From assembly GCA_036244855.1 (NCBI GenBank), contig BQKZ01004289.1, positions 25,768 to 38,602 of the forward strand: 12,835 bases of DNA, in the 5' to 3' direction. The notes under the pieces are model-generated. The model saw nothing but the letters and a program-made list of their open reading frames with translations, was not told the origin of the DNA and did not search any database. The position numbers and the translations under genes are program-made. Within the stretch, counting starts at the first letter, position 1; every line of letters begins with the position of its first letter. Origin of the DNA: Temnopleurus reevesii (lineage: Eukaryota > Echinodermata > Echinoidea > Temnopleuroida > Temnopleuridae). This document shows positions 1 through 7,790 of the stretch, piece by piece.

Positions 1-930
1 GTCAAAAAGTGTCTAAGAACCCCTCCACTCCGATTGATGTTATGTCTTACAGTGTCCAATTTCAACAAAACAATTCGATTCAAATGTAAATTTCTGCCTA
101 TGCCAAACTGCGAATGTCATCTTTTATTCAACATCGCACTTTCGAAGGTTCAAATTTGCACCTGGAAGAGAATAGCTCGATATAAAAGTGCCAAATTACG
201 TAATACGCTTTTAAGTTTTAACCACCGCCTGGTCTCTCTGTACAAGGTTGTGTTAACATTTTATTGCAGTTTAGAAAAAAGGGGCATAATTGTCCTGACC
301 AAAGTCACATTATGCAGAGCTGTCAGTGTAGCTCCTCTTCAGTATGTTTCACATGCACCTCCACATATTTTCAACAGTCTTCGTAAACTATAATATGTTA
401 TCAATATCAATTGACTCTGGAATTTACAAGACATTATATTATATTCATAACCAATCATTGATAAACATATGTTATTACAGAAAATACGAATGCATCTATT
501 TTGCTAACTCATGCAAAATGTGCAAGGTATCAAGTATTTCATTCACACAGCTAAACTTTGTTTATTTACGACGATATTAAAGGGTAACTTCGCCCATACA
601 TTGATGTGCTGGTAGTGGATTTAAATAATTACATGTACAACGATAAAATTACGAGAATTTGAGCAAATTCTTACGATCCATTCAAGAGTAATGAATTTTC
701 AAATATATATTTTTTTAATTTCCACCCCTCATTGGCTCCTTGAGTTGGTAATCTACAGACACAAAATAACTGCCAACATTGAGAACCCTCTATTCACTTT
801 GTACACAAATAACTTAATATTTTCTTCATTCTGTAGAAAAGTAGACATCATTTTAATTTTTCATTCAAGTGTAATATGGAAGTATCGCCTCCGCATGTAT
901 TTTGGGATGAATCTTGTTAATTCCTTGTCT
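1..930. other. AT-rich sequence without a supported gene
   Basis: No recognisable domain or clear exon chain is visible. A 119-residue open frame (34-393, plus) and an 85-residue one (691-948, plus) exist, but their translations show no motif and no sign of selection. Several splice-like sites occur by eye: a pyrimidine/AG acceptor ending at about 270, another ending at 480 and an AAG/GTATC donor at 526. They do not combine into a frame-consistent gene. Treated as intergenic or intronic. Confidence 0.5.
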
Positions 931-936
931 TTTCAG

Positions 937-995
937 TGTACACAGTGAATGGAGAGAGCTCCATGTTGGCGGCCATGTTGTGTCTGTACACGTAG
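937..995 (+). other. Weak candidate 3'-terminal coding exon
   Basis: A good splice-acceptor-like sequence (TTCCTTGTCTTTTCAG, ending at 936) is followed by two bases and then 18 open codons up to TAG at 993-995. The translation is YTVNGESSMLAAMLCLYT. No upstream exon of matching phase was found in the window and no clear AATAAA follows soon after. The same segment on the minus strand reads ATGGCCGCCAACATGG, with an ATG at 976-974 in strong start context, but that frame stops after 19 codons. I do not recognise either peptide. This may be chance. Confidence 0.15.
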
Positions 996-1054
996 GAAGC
1001 TAACACAAGGACCTCGATGATGGGTGTAAAATAATATCTAACTTTTGAACATAT

Positions 1055-1180
1055 TTATTCATATTCATTTATTCAAGTTATCTTTAAAATATAGGATGGT
1101 CTCAACAAGCCACATGGCCTACTTTGCAAGAGAGCCCTGCCAAAACTAAATACAAATGCATAACATAACACAAAAAAACA
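1055..1180 (-). repeat. Retroposon-type 3' end, degenerate
   Basis: Read on the minus strand, a GGGCTC segment is followed by a TTGTTGAGACCATCCT block and then an AATAAATGAATATGAATAAATA tail split across short blocks. The plus-strand sequence near 10940-11026 has the same order (CCCTCGTGA, TTGTTGTGAGGGCATCCT, then an AAAT repeat). A third version lies at 7655-7790, minus strand. This architecture suits the 3' end of a CR1/L2-type non-LTR retroposon or a SINE sharing that tail. The family name is inference. Confidence 0.45.
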
Positions 1181-1232
1181 TCATCTGATTTTGTTCTTTT
1201 TTCACGGATTGATCATATTATTATTCTCACTC

Positions 1233-1415
1233 TAAGCGGGTGTTGTTCAAAAGCTGCAATTGATCGCAAGTTGCAGTTCATCGGAATATGCCAATCAAAA
1301 TGATTGTTTCATGCGCGTCTTGTTAAATGCGCGCGCCATGCGCGTATGAAAATGCGCGTTACAATTTGCACAGTTGCAGTTGATTTGCAGTTGATTTTGA
1401 GCAACACCCCATAAG
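1233..1415. mobile_element. MITE-like element with inverted ends and TAAG target duplication
   Basis: The element proper runs 1237-1411 (175 bp). Its left end GGGTGTTGTTCAAAA is matched in inverse at the right end (TTTTGAGCAACACCCC, 1396-1411), with one T/C difference over the first 15 bases. TAAG flanks both sides (1233-1236 and 1412-1415), as expected for a target-site duplication. The interior has four copies of ATGCGCG (from 1311, 1327, 1338 and 1352) and a perfect tandem 11-mer TTGCAGTTGAT (1374-1395). It has no coding capacity, so it would be a non-autonomous DNA transposon mobilised in trans. Which transposase family supplied it cannot be told from the ends alone. Confidence 0.7.
1374..1395. 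repeat. Tandem 11-mer inside the MITE right arm
   Basis: TTGCAGTTGAT occurs twice without a gap. Subterminal repeats of this kind are often transposase-binding sites in DNA transposons, and that role is inferred here. Confidence 0.7.
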
Positions 1416-1763
1416 TTTGGGGTTAGTTCCCCTTTAAATCTTGAGACGGAAGAGGATATGGGAATCAAGTTTATGGCGGGAAAAATGAAAAGTTGCAGTA
1501 GACTGTTGCTCTTTCAGAAACGTTCCTCACAAAATAAACATATGGTTCTATACGCAATAGAACATGGAATTCAAGACTATACTATAGATCCACATATATT
1601 TTGATATTCAACTCATTAGAGAAATATCATAGAAAGTAAATGAGACTTTTCATTCTAAGATCACTTCGGGGCAGAAAGTGTTGGGGGATTACAAAGTTTT
1701 TGTCACTTTCAAGGAAATATGGGTTCATTGGAGCAAAATTTAAAGACACAATACTGACATACT
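1412..1763. other. AT-rich spacer
   Basis: Beside the MITE is a small inverted repeat GGGG-TTAGTT-CCCC (1419-1432). The rest shows no gene or repeat structure that I can name. Confidence 0.5.
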
Positions 1764-1771
1764 CCCCCCCC

Positions 1772-1802
<31 letters not shown>

Positions 1803-1842
1803 CCCCCCCCCCCCCCCCCCCCCTACCCCAACACACACACAC
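1764..1842. repeat. Compound microsatellite C19-(CT)n-C22-(AC)n
   Basis: Nineteen C (1764-1782), about nine CT units (1782-1801) and twenty-two C (1802-1823) form a near mirror-symmetric pyrimidine tract. An AC repeat follows (1830-1842). Open frames across it on both strands (poly-Pro/Ser/Leu and Gly/Arg/Glu) are translations of the repeat, not genes. Confidence 0.95.
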
Positions 1843-2005
1843 ATACTTTTTCAAATTTTTTATTCGGGATTTCATTCAAATAAATAGGCCTATATAATTG
1901 CATACATCATACATATCAGAATGCAATTGTTCACATTTGCCATATGATAAGATATAAACATTCATCATGTAATTACCTAAAATAATCCCATAAACATCTA
2001 ACATA

Positions 2006-2048
2006 AAACACACACACACACTCACACCCACACATGCACACACACACA
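2006..2048. repeat. Imperfect AC microsatellite
   Basis: An interrupted (AC)n run contains CTCACACCC and ATGCAC interruptions. The Cys/Val-rich minus-strand open frame over it is a by-product. Confidence 0.9.
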
Positions 2049-3060
2049 TTGAACATTCGAGCCCCACCACTCATGCTACTCATCAAAATGGCCAAAGGGC
2101 CTTGAACATTGCCAGCAACCATTGGAGAGGGAAGAAACGTGCTACATACAAAATGTCATGCCTCCAAACGTCCAATTGTTATGTAACACGTGTTGAAAAT
2201 ATTGCGGCATGCACGTACGGCCGTGTGCATTTACATTACATTTCAAACGACATTAATTCAAATGCTACATTTTCTCAATCTCACTTCTTGATATATAACA
2301 TACTGTAAGAAAACCGTGTTAAAAATCAAAGATAATTTTCTTTTCTGCATTCGTTGAGTACTGCTACTATTAAAAAGCAGACTTCAATGACTTGCGTTTC
2401 TTCTGCGGAAATATATTTATCATACTTTTAAAAATCATAACATGACCCATCAAATGTCGATGGCAAATCATAAAGTGACATGACTTATAAAAGATAATAC
2501 ATTAACAAAGATAACAAGGTTATACGCACACATTCCATACCATATTTCATTTATTAAGGGTTTGTTAATTAAATTTGTTAATCATTACATGAAAGGCTTT
2601 ACGTTTAACTAAGGGATTCCGACCCAAATATTTAGCCCGTTTTATACTTAGACCTGAGCATTTGGGAAGTATAGACACATATATTACAACTCAGTCGCAG
2701 TTATTATTCAATATATATACAACATCTATCGGATAATCAGTGATATACAGAAATGCAAAGGTTATAAATATGCATATTGCATGTATCATGAAATGCAATA
2801 CCATTTTTTTAGCTCGAATGATGAATATTGCAAAGCAGTGAGCACCGTATACCAATTCATTCAGTGAGTGTGCGCGCGAGAAACGTACCATATAATCTGA
2901 ATAAAATCCAGTGACGAGGAAAACGATCGCTAAAACATTTCAAGGAGATTTATTCGTCGAAATAAAATCCAACATCCAAGCGAGCATACATCTCCATTGC
3001 AATGCTATTTTCTTCCTTTCCAAATAGACGGCAGCGTAAAAAACACCTCCATTCCTCAAG
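2049..3060. other. AT-rich sequence without a supported gene
   Basis: Short frames of 60-70 residues occur on both strands (2102-2308 plus, 2691-2891 minus), with no motif or signal of coding. A GCGCGC word near 2871 marks the start of a rise in CpG content that peaks after 3060. Confidence 0.5.
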
Positions 3061-3380
3061 AATATGCACGGTAAAGTCACATTCAGTTTCCGTTGCGCCG
3101 AATTGCAGCTATACATCCTTGAGCGATTGGTGAAAACTCCCGGCGTTTTCGGACTGGGGATCCAATGGGGGAGGGGGTCGGGAGAGATTCGTATGGGGGT
3201 GGTGGTCATAAGCACCCGGTGTTCACACAAACAACCCTGTTCGCTATTCAACGAGCCCTCGCGAATCGGCAAGCCAGCGCTCGCGGTGCACGTAGCTGTA
3301 TGTAGGCCGCTGCTATACCACGTAAACCGTGCGGGGTCAGCTCGCTCTCCGCTGTATGTAGTGTACATATTAGCTTCGGT
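3061..3380. promoter_or_regulatory. CpG-dense segment, possible promoter or exon
   Basis: By eye there are 26 CpG dinucleotides in 3061-3360, against about five in 3841-4140. Overlapping open frames exist on both strands (3064-3384 plus, 106 residues; 3368-2940 minus, 142 residues), as is common in GC-richer DNA. Neither translation resembles a family I know. G runs at 3167-3171, 3173-3177, 3180-3182 and 3195-3199 could form a G-quadruplex. CpG-dense patches in invertebrate genomes often mark promoters, first exons or young insertions, and the sequence does not decide between these. Confidence 0.3.
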
Positions 3381-3656
3381 ATAAGGCCAGACTGCATAAT
3401 GCTCGGCTAGGGAGAAATTATTTTCTGCTTATAATCTTCGCCAATAAAGTCCATTATGATTACCAAGAATATCAAATTTACAGCTTATTATAGAAAGAAT
3501 ATAAGATACTAATTCCTTCTGTACCCATAAATATTTAAATTTTCAGACAAAGTGGAATTTTAGAGTAAAAATTTACGCCAGACAAAACGATTCTCCCAAC
3601 TCTCTCACTTCTCCTGCTTATTCTCTATGCGGGCAATTCGTTGTGAATCGCGGCTT

Positions 3657-3703
3657 CTGATTGGTCAACGCCGATCAGCTGTCTCGAAGTTATGTTTTTA
3701 AAG
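3657..3703. promoter_or_regulatory. Y-box (inverted CCAAT) with E-box
   Basis: CTGATTGGTCAA (3657-3668) matches the NF-Y inverted CCAAT consensus. An E-box CAGCTG follows at 3676-3681 and a TTTTTAAAG TATA-like stretch at about 3695-3703. The local sequence is CpG-rich for this window. If real, the promoter could fire either way. A minus-strand transcript would run into the CpG-dense segment at 3061-3380. No transcript is seen directly. Confidence 0.25.
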
Positions 3704-3719
3704 GAGTTATACCGTTATA

Positions 3720-4448
3720 CACAGGAGAAAACGAAACAATATTGAAGAGAAAACCCCGCGATTTATGAATATATATTTTCAAAACTATTTATGGGCAGAA
3801 AACTTTCAAGACTCTTTGAATATTCTTCAATCACGATGTAGATCTTTGCTGTATAGTAACAAAAACAAATTTAATTGATTTGTTCCGTTTGATAGTCCTG
3901 TGCTTATTTGATACTTTTTATACAATGCAAATTATGATTACACAGGAAATTAATTTTTGTTTATAATTTTCATTTACATACCAGCATCTCAATTCGACCG
4001 TGTATGACATATTTTATGCTATATCCTTTCACTATGTAGAAAAGATATTTTACATGTACAAGCAATAGGTCTATCCCATGAATACACACTGCAATTAAAT
4101 GAAATGGCGCATTATTTGTGATGTTTCTTTCAGGTGCGTATTGTAAAGATCGAGGAATAATATTTTATTCTACAATATTGCTGATTTCATTCAGCTATTT
4201 CACAAACTTTATTCAGGATTAAAAGTCAGTACAACTGTTTGTTTTTTGTCATAGTCCTAACATGAACATGCGAAATAACATATAAATGTACAAGCATAAA
4301 ACACAAATATTCAGTAAAATTGACAATTCACAAATCTAGAAAATCTCACAAAGTTAAATAGCTAAGAATAGTTGAATAGAGACCTTTCATACATGCATAA
4401 TGAAATAATAACGAATGATGATGAACAATATTGATTCGTTGTAAAAAA
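3720..4448. other. AT-rich sequence without a supported gene
   Basis: CpG is scarce and there is no long open frame or clear repeat. An acceptor-like TTTCTTTCAG is present near 4124-4133 but has no plausible exon after it. Confidence 0.5.
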
Positions 4449-4515
4449 AAAATAATAATAATAAATAAAATAATAATAATAATGATAATAAAATAATAAA
4501 ATGATAATAAAATAA
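4449..4515. repeat. AAT-type microsatellite
   Basis: An interrupted run of AAT/AATG/AAAAT units. The Ile/Phe/Leu-rich minus-strand frame across it is a repeat translation. Confidence 0.9.
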
Positions 4516-4729
4516 GGAAGAATATAACACGGAGCACGAAATGAGATGTGTGAATATAAATATTAAAATTGATCTATATCACATTGATTTATGATTTCGA
4601 ACATAACAAAAACATAACGGAGAAATATTTATCATTCTCCGTATACCAAAAACTGATAGTCATTTTAAATCTTTGAAATGGTACGCACAATCGGAAAATA
4701 TGGACATACCCTGTAGGCCTCGGGAGCAT
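4516..4729. other. AT-rich spacer
   Basis: Nothing identifiable was found between the AAT microsatellite and the 16-bp tandem repeat. Confidence 0.5.
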
Positions 4730-4777
4730 CCCACGAGTCCTACAGCCCACAAGTCCGACAGCTCACGAGTCCAACAG
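4730..4777. repeat. Three-copy 16-bp tandem repeat
   Basis: Three adjacent units start at 4730, 4746 and 4762: CCCACGAGTCCTACAG, CCCACAAGTCCGACAG and CTCACGAGTCCAACAG. The consensus is CYCACRAGTCCNACAG. The period is not a multiple of three, so it is not a coding repeat. The units have diverged by two to three positions each. Confidence 0.85.
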
Positions 4778-4922
4778 AAATGAATATAAGCCTACTACAT
4801 CGACAATTTTCAAAATGAGGTTCGAGCTAGACATTTTAACTTTCACGCTCGCAAGATCGACACTGACAAATTATTTGCTTTGAGCCCGACAGCACGCAAA
4901 CAGACCTACAAGACCGACTAAC

Positions 4923-4923
4923 N
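4923..4923. other. Ambiguous base N (possible contig join)
   Basis: A single N. Two other single Ns (7114 and 9137) sit at the edges of a duplicated block, so this one may also mark a join and not a miscalled base. Confidence 0.5.
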
Positions 4924-5010
4924 TATATATTCCATTGTTTAAAGCTACCTCAATTTTTCTTGAACAAGCAAAAAATTAAGGGTGGGCGACATGTCTTTAT
5001 AACTGGGCCT

Positions 5011-5030
5011 TTATATATATATATATATAT
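5011..5030. repeat. TA microsatellite
   Basis: A run of alternating T and A directly after the first ATAACTGGGCCT copy. Confidence 0.9.
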
Positions 5031-5115
5031 TTATATCATATTTTATTGGCAAATTTTCAGTTTGAAACAAACATATTGAAATGTATAAAAGAAAAAATAA
5101 TAAATGATACTAAAC

Positions 5116-5137
5116 AAAAAAAAAAAACACACACACA
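5116..5137. repeat. Poly-A followed by CA microsatellite
   Basis: Twelve A, then five CA units. Confidence 0.9.
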
Positions 5138-5255
5138 ATATTCTGCTTACAATAGTACATACATAAGATTCTGGAAAACAAAAATACATTTAAGTTTAAG
5201 ACATAGAGAATTATCTTTATTTATCACTGCAGTGTTTCACCACATAACTGGGCCT

Positions 5256-5602
5256 ATTTGTTTGAAAACTTCACCATCTTAACATGTTTTAAACCGATTC
5301 AGTGAGCTGTTGTTGTTGAGGTTTAGGGGCGTTTATCAATTCTACTGGATTATCTACGCCGAAATGTTGCAATCAATTTACGAGATTTTTTTAATGAATA
5401 TGCCCAGTAATATATACCATCAAATGCTAAAAGCTTTTATCTTGTACTTTACAAGTCGTTAGGAGACACAAGTTTTTTTCAATACTTTATTCTATTCATT
5501 TTATATTTTTTGTATATTTATGACATAATAACAAAAGATATCAAAACAAAGTTACGACATGCAGATCCACGAACATCATCTGAAAAGGTGGGTGTCACTG
5601 AG
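5256..5602. other. AT-rich spacer before the duplicated block
   Basis: No gene, RNA or repeat was recognised. It ends in the C19 tract. Confidence 0.5.
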
Positions 5603-5621
5603 CCCCCCCCCCCCCCCCCCC
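5603..5621. repeat. Poly-C tract (C19)
   Basis: Nineteen consecutive C lie just before the first copy of the duplicated block. The Pro-rich open frame across it (5510-5692) is not a gene. Confidence 0.95.
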
Positions 5622-6248
5622 TCCGTGCTGCCAAAAGAATGGGGAAAACAATGGTAAGCTTTATATTCAAAAGACGGACTAGAATTAAGTAAAATGAAGA
5701 AAAAACAAGAAATAAGGGCGTTTTCCCTTATTTTTGTCGATTCCCCCTCATTTTTTCTTCTTTATCATTATTCTTTTTGTTTTGCAAATCCCTTCTTGAA
5801 AACATGTTGAATCGGTTTCAGACATAATTTGTCATCATGTGTACCTAAACATATATACCCTAAATTAAAGTAAAATATAATGAAATAGAAATATGAATAA
5901 ACAGATATAAATGTGAAATAAACAAATAGCTTTATACATGTATAATTTCATAATTGTTATAATTTTAAATTTTCCTTAGGGCATAGGTTGCTTATTGTGC
6001 AAGTAATTTGTATGAAAGAAAAACAATCAATTTCATGCTTAAGTTAATATAAAGATAATTTGTAAACCGGATAAAAACAAGCAAGTGTGTCTATCATTAA
6101 ACGAAAGCGTAATTTCAATATGAAATTAAGTAAATGCATCAATAAATTTAGAAAATTTAAGCATCTTCTGCATCATCTCACATAATAAATAGCTCTTTTA
6201 CCACAAAATAAAAACGCACACAAATGCAATCATTCGAATGAATAATTT

Positions 6249-6344
6249 TGACCTCCGTTTAATAATGACCATCTCTCCATCCCCATAACAATGACCTCCG
6301 CCCTATATTTTAGCCCCTGAAAGTGGGGCTGAAATTGACCTCTG
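6249..6344. promoter_or_regulatory. Three spaced TGACCTC repeats plus a hairpin
   Basis: TGACCTCCG at 6249-6257 and 6292-6300, and TGACCTCTG at 6336-6344, are spaced 43 and 44 bp. TGACCT is the reverse of the nuclear-receptor half-site AGGTCA. AGCCCC-TGAAAGT-GGGGCT (6312-6330) lies between the second and third. The set is kept unchanged in copy 2 (about 8456-8551). A regulatory role is only a suggestion. Confidence 0.2.
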
Positions 6345-6425
6345 AAAATGCTAATTTACATGAAATAGCCAAACACACCATGCATCTCAATTAAACCACA
6401 TACCTGTAAAAGCCATAGTGCATTC

Positions 6426-6443
6426 GCATACACACACACACAC
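6426..6443. repeat. AC microsatellite (copy 1)
   Basis: A short (AC)n run. The corresponding run in copy 2 (8635-8654) is longer and followed by extra sequence, a typical length polymorphism. Confidence 0.85.
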
Positions 6444-6907
6444 ATCTTCGTGGTATGTTTGTGTAGAATATGTATGCCGATGGCGTACTGTGTGGCGCGC
6501 ACGATTTTTATCGCAGACAAATTATGGGCGCAGGACACGAACAGATGAATTATAGATATGGCGTTTGGCCGAAAGTGACCACTCTGTGATGTATCGTGTA
6601 ATTATAATGGCCGTCTGGTATTTCGAGTCGTAAAAAACTTCTGTCTGCGATGGAAATTTTTACGATTAGAAGTTAAATGCAACGTTATTGACGTAATCAA
6701 GGCTGAGACAAATATAATAAGAATGCTGGTGTAGGCCTAAAGTACTAAATAGCAAATGTACAGAAATGATGCAATATAACTCAACAAATAGAATTGCTAA
6801 ACACATCTAAACTAATAAAAACAAAAGAAGATAATGACATTTATGAACAGAAATAATGAATATGTATACCCATAAAGTGATGAGGGGGAAGGGTCGTGTG
6901 TCGTTTC

Positions 6908-7113
6908 AATATGTTTGAAAAATTTGCAAACATATGGCAGCGGTATATTGAATAGGCGGGTTTACTGATAGACGCAAATTGTATGCATTCTTTGTACACT
7001 AAAGCTTAACCCAGGCTTGCCCGACATAGCTAAAAAAAAAACGACAGACACATACTTTGAAACCGTTAGTATATCATGCGGCGGGGTGGTGACTCGGCTG
7101 GATTTTCGGTGCC
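6908..7113. other. Unduplicated sequence between the two copies
   Basis: There is no gene. It includes an A10 run (about 7031-7040) and ends GATTTTCGGTGCC before the N. The last 30 bases loosely resemble the sequence just upstream of copy 1 and the reverse complement of 9394-9416, so a short dispersed repeat may straddle the N. Confidence 0.5.
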
Positions 7114-7114
7114 N
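7114..7114. other. Ambiguous base N at the left edge of copy 2
   Basis: The N immediately precedes the first base of copy 2 that aligns well with copy 1 (7115 against 5627). This suggests a contig boundary reduced to one N. Confidence 0.6.
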
Positions 7115-7289
7115 GCAGCCAAAATAATGGGAAAAACATTGGTAAGCTTTATATTTAAAAGACGGACTAGAAAGTAAAATGAAGAAACAAAAAGAGACAT
7201 TAAAATGAAAGAAACAAGGGTGTTTTCCCTTATTTTTGTCGATTCCCCCTCATCAGTGCTCATTATTTTCTTTGATATTATTCTCATTA

Positions 7290-7436
7290 TTCTTCTCCTC
7301 CTCATTCTCCTTCTCCTCCCCTTCCTTCTCCTTCTCCTCCTCCTCCTCCTCCTCCTTCTTCTTCTTCTTCTTCTTCTTCTTCTTCTTCTTCTTCTTCTTC
7401 TTCTTTGTGTTCTTCTTCTTATCATTTTCCCTTTCT
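7290..7436. repeat. CTT/CTC polypyrimidine microsatellite
   Basis: CTC/CTT units grade into a pure CTT array (about 7355-7404). This is part of the sequence private to copy 2. Poly-Arg, poly-Lys/Glu, poly-Leu and Ser/Phe open frames over this segment on both strands are translations of the repeat. Confidence 0.95.
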
Positions 7437-7447
7437 TGGTGGCAGGT

Positions 7448-7459
7448 GGGGGGGGGGGG
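7448..7459. repeat. Poly-G tract (G12)
   Basis: Twelve G. This is the only long homopolymer G (not C) run on the plus strand of the window. Confidence 0.95.
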
Positions 7460-7654
7460 CGATTGGCTCCACCGATCTGCATCTGAATGCCAAATTGTAT
7501 TAGCCAAGTTATTTACTGAAAAATGATATTGAGAAAACTTTTAATTATAACGTTATTTCGTATGGTGATTTGTTATAGTAAACTTTTAGCAGCCAATTTT
7601 ATTACTCTTCTCAAGTGAGTATTTGATTTAGAAGATAGTAAAGAAATTTATTTC

Positions 7655-7790
7655 TTTATTCATTCATTTATTTTATTCTGATATTTATACAGAGTTGCTC
7701 ATATAACCAATTTCACGAGGCCCTGTTATGTAACGAAAACAACAAAAGACAAACTACAATGTAAAACATAAACCCTACTTTAAAATATAA
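7655..7790 (-). repeat. Retroposon-type 3' end within the copy-2 insertion
   Basis: On the minus strand, CAGGGCCTCGTGA is followed by a diverged middle and an AATAAAATAAATGAATGAATAAA-type tail (in short blocks). The plus-strand sequence at 10941-10956 has TAGGACCCCTCGTGAT in the same place relative to its tail. It probably belongs to the same family as 1055-1180 and 10918-11026. Confidence 0.45.

Larger units (their letters stand above)
4999..5255. repeat. 12-bp direct repeats flanking 233 bp
   Basis: ATAACTGGGCCT is present exactly at 4999-5010 and 5244-5255. The sequence between begins with (TA)n (5011-5030) and holds an A12 plus (CA)n stretch (5116-5137). The pair has the size of a retroposon target-site duplication, but no recognisable element body lies between. 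Confidence 0.35.
5627..6907 (+). repeat. Duplicated block, copy 1
   Basis: This block is colinear with 7115-9136. It starts GCTGCCAAAAGAATGGG (copy 2: GCAGCCAAAATAATGGG) and ends at GTCGTGTGTCGTTTC in both. By eye the part 6220-6686 differs from copy 2 by about 13 substitutions plus short indels (near 3%), and 6687-6907 is identical. Copy 1 lacks about 690 bp present in copy 2 between 5754 and 5780, and has a private stretch near 6063-6097. It contains an AC microsatellite (6426-6443), a hairpin AGCCCC/GGGGCT (6312-6330) and three TGACCTC repeats. No coding frame is shared and conserved between the copies, which argues against a gene here. Confidence 0.9.

Noticed and set aside
34..580. Frames of 119 and 78 residues with nearby splice-like sites
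   Set aside because: There is no motif, composition follows the AT-rich background, and the candidate exons (from 271 and 481-526) do not join in phase with each other or with 937-995.
1311..1358. Four ATGCGCG words as a possible CRISPR-like or regulatory array
   Set aside because: The units are 7 bp with irregular 11-16 bp spacing and lie inside a MITE. The host is an animal.
1627..1897. Gly/Arg/Glu-rich and Pro/Ser/Leu-rich frames on opposite strands
   Set aside because: Both are translations of the C19-(CT)n-C22 tract.
2940..3384. 142-residue minus frame and 106-residue plus frame over the CpG-dense segment
   Set aside because: They overlap on opposite strands and neither resembles a known family. 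Stop-poor frames are expected where GC rises. The segment is kept only as a possible promoter or exon.
7066..7526. Long open frames on both strands rich in Arg, Lys/Glu, Leu or Ser/Phe
   Set aside because: They are the six-frame translation of one CTT/CTC microsatellite. A trinucleotide repeat keeps all frames open.
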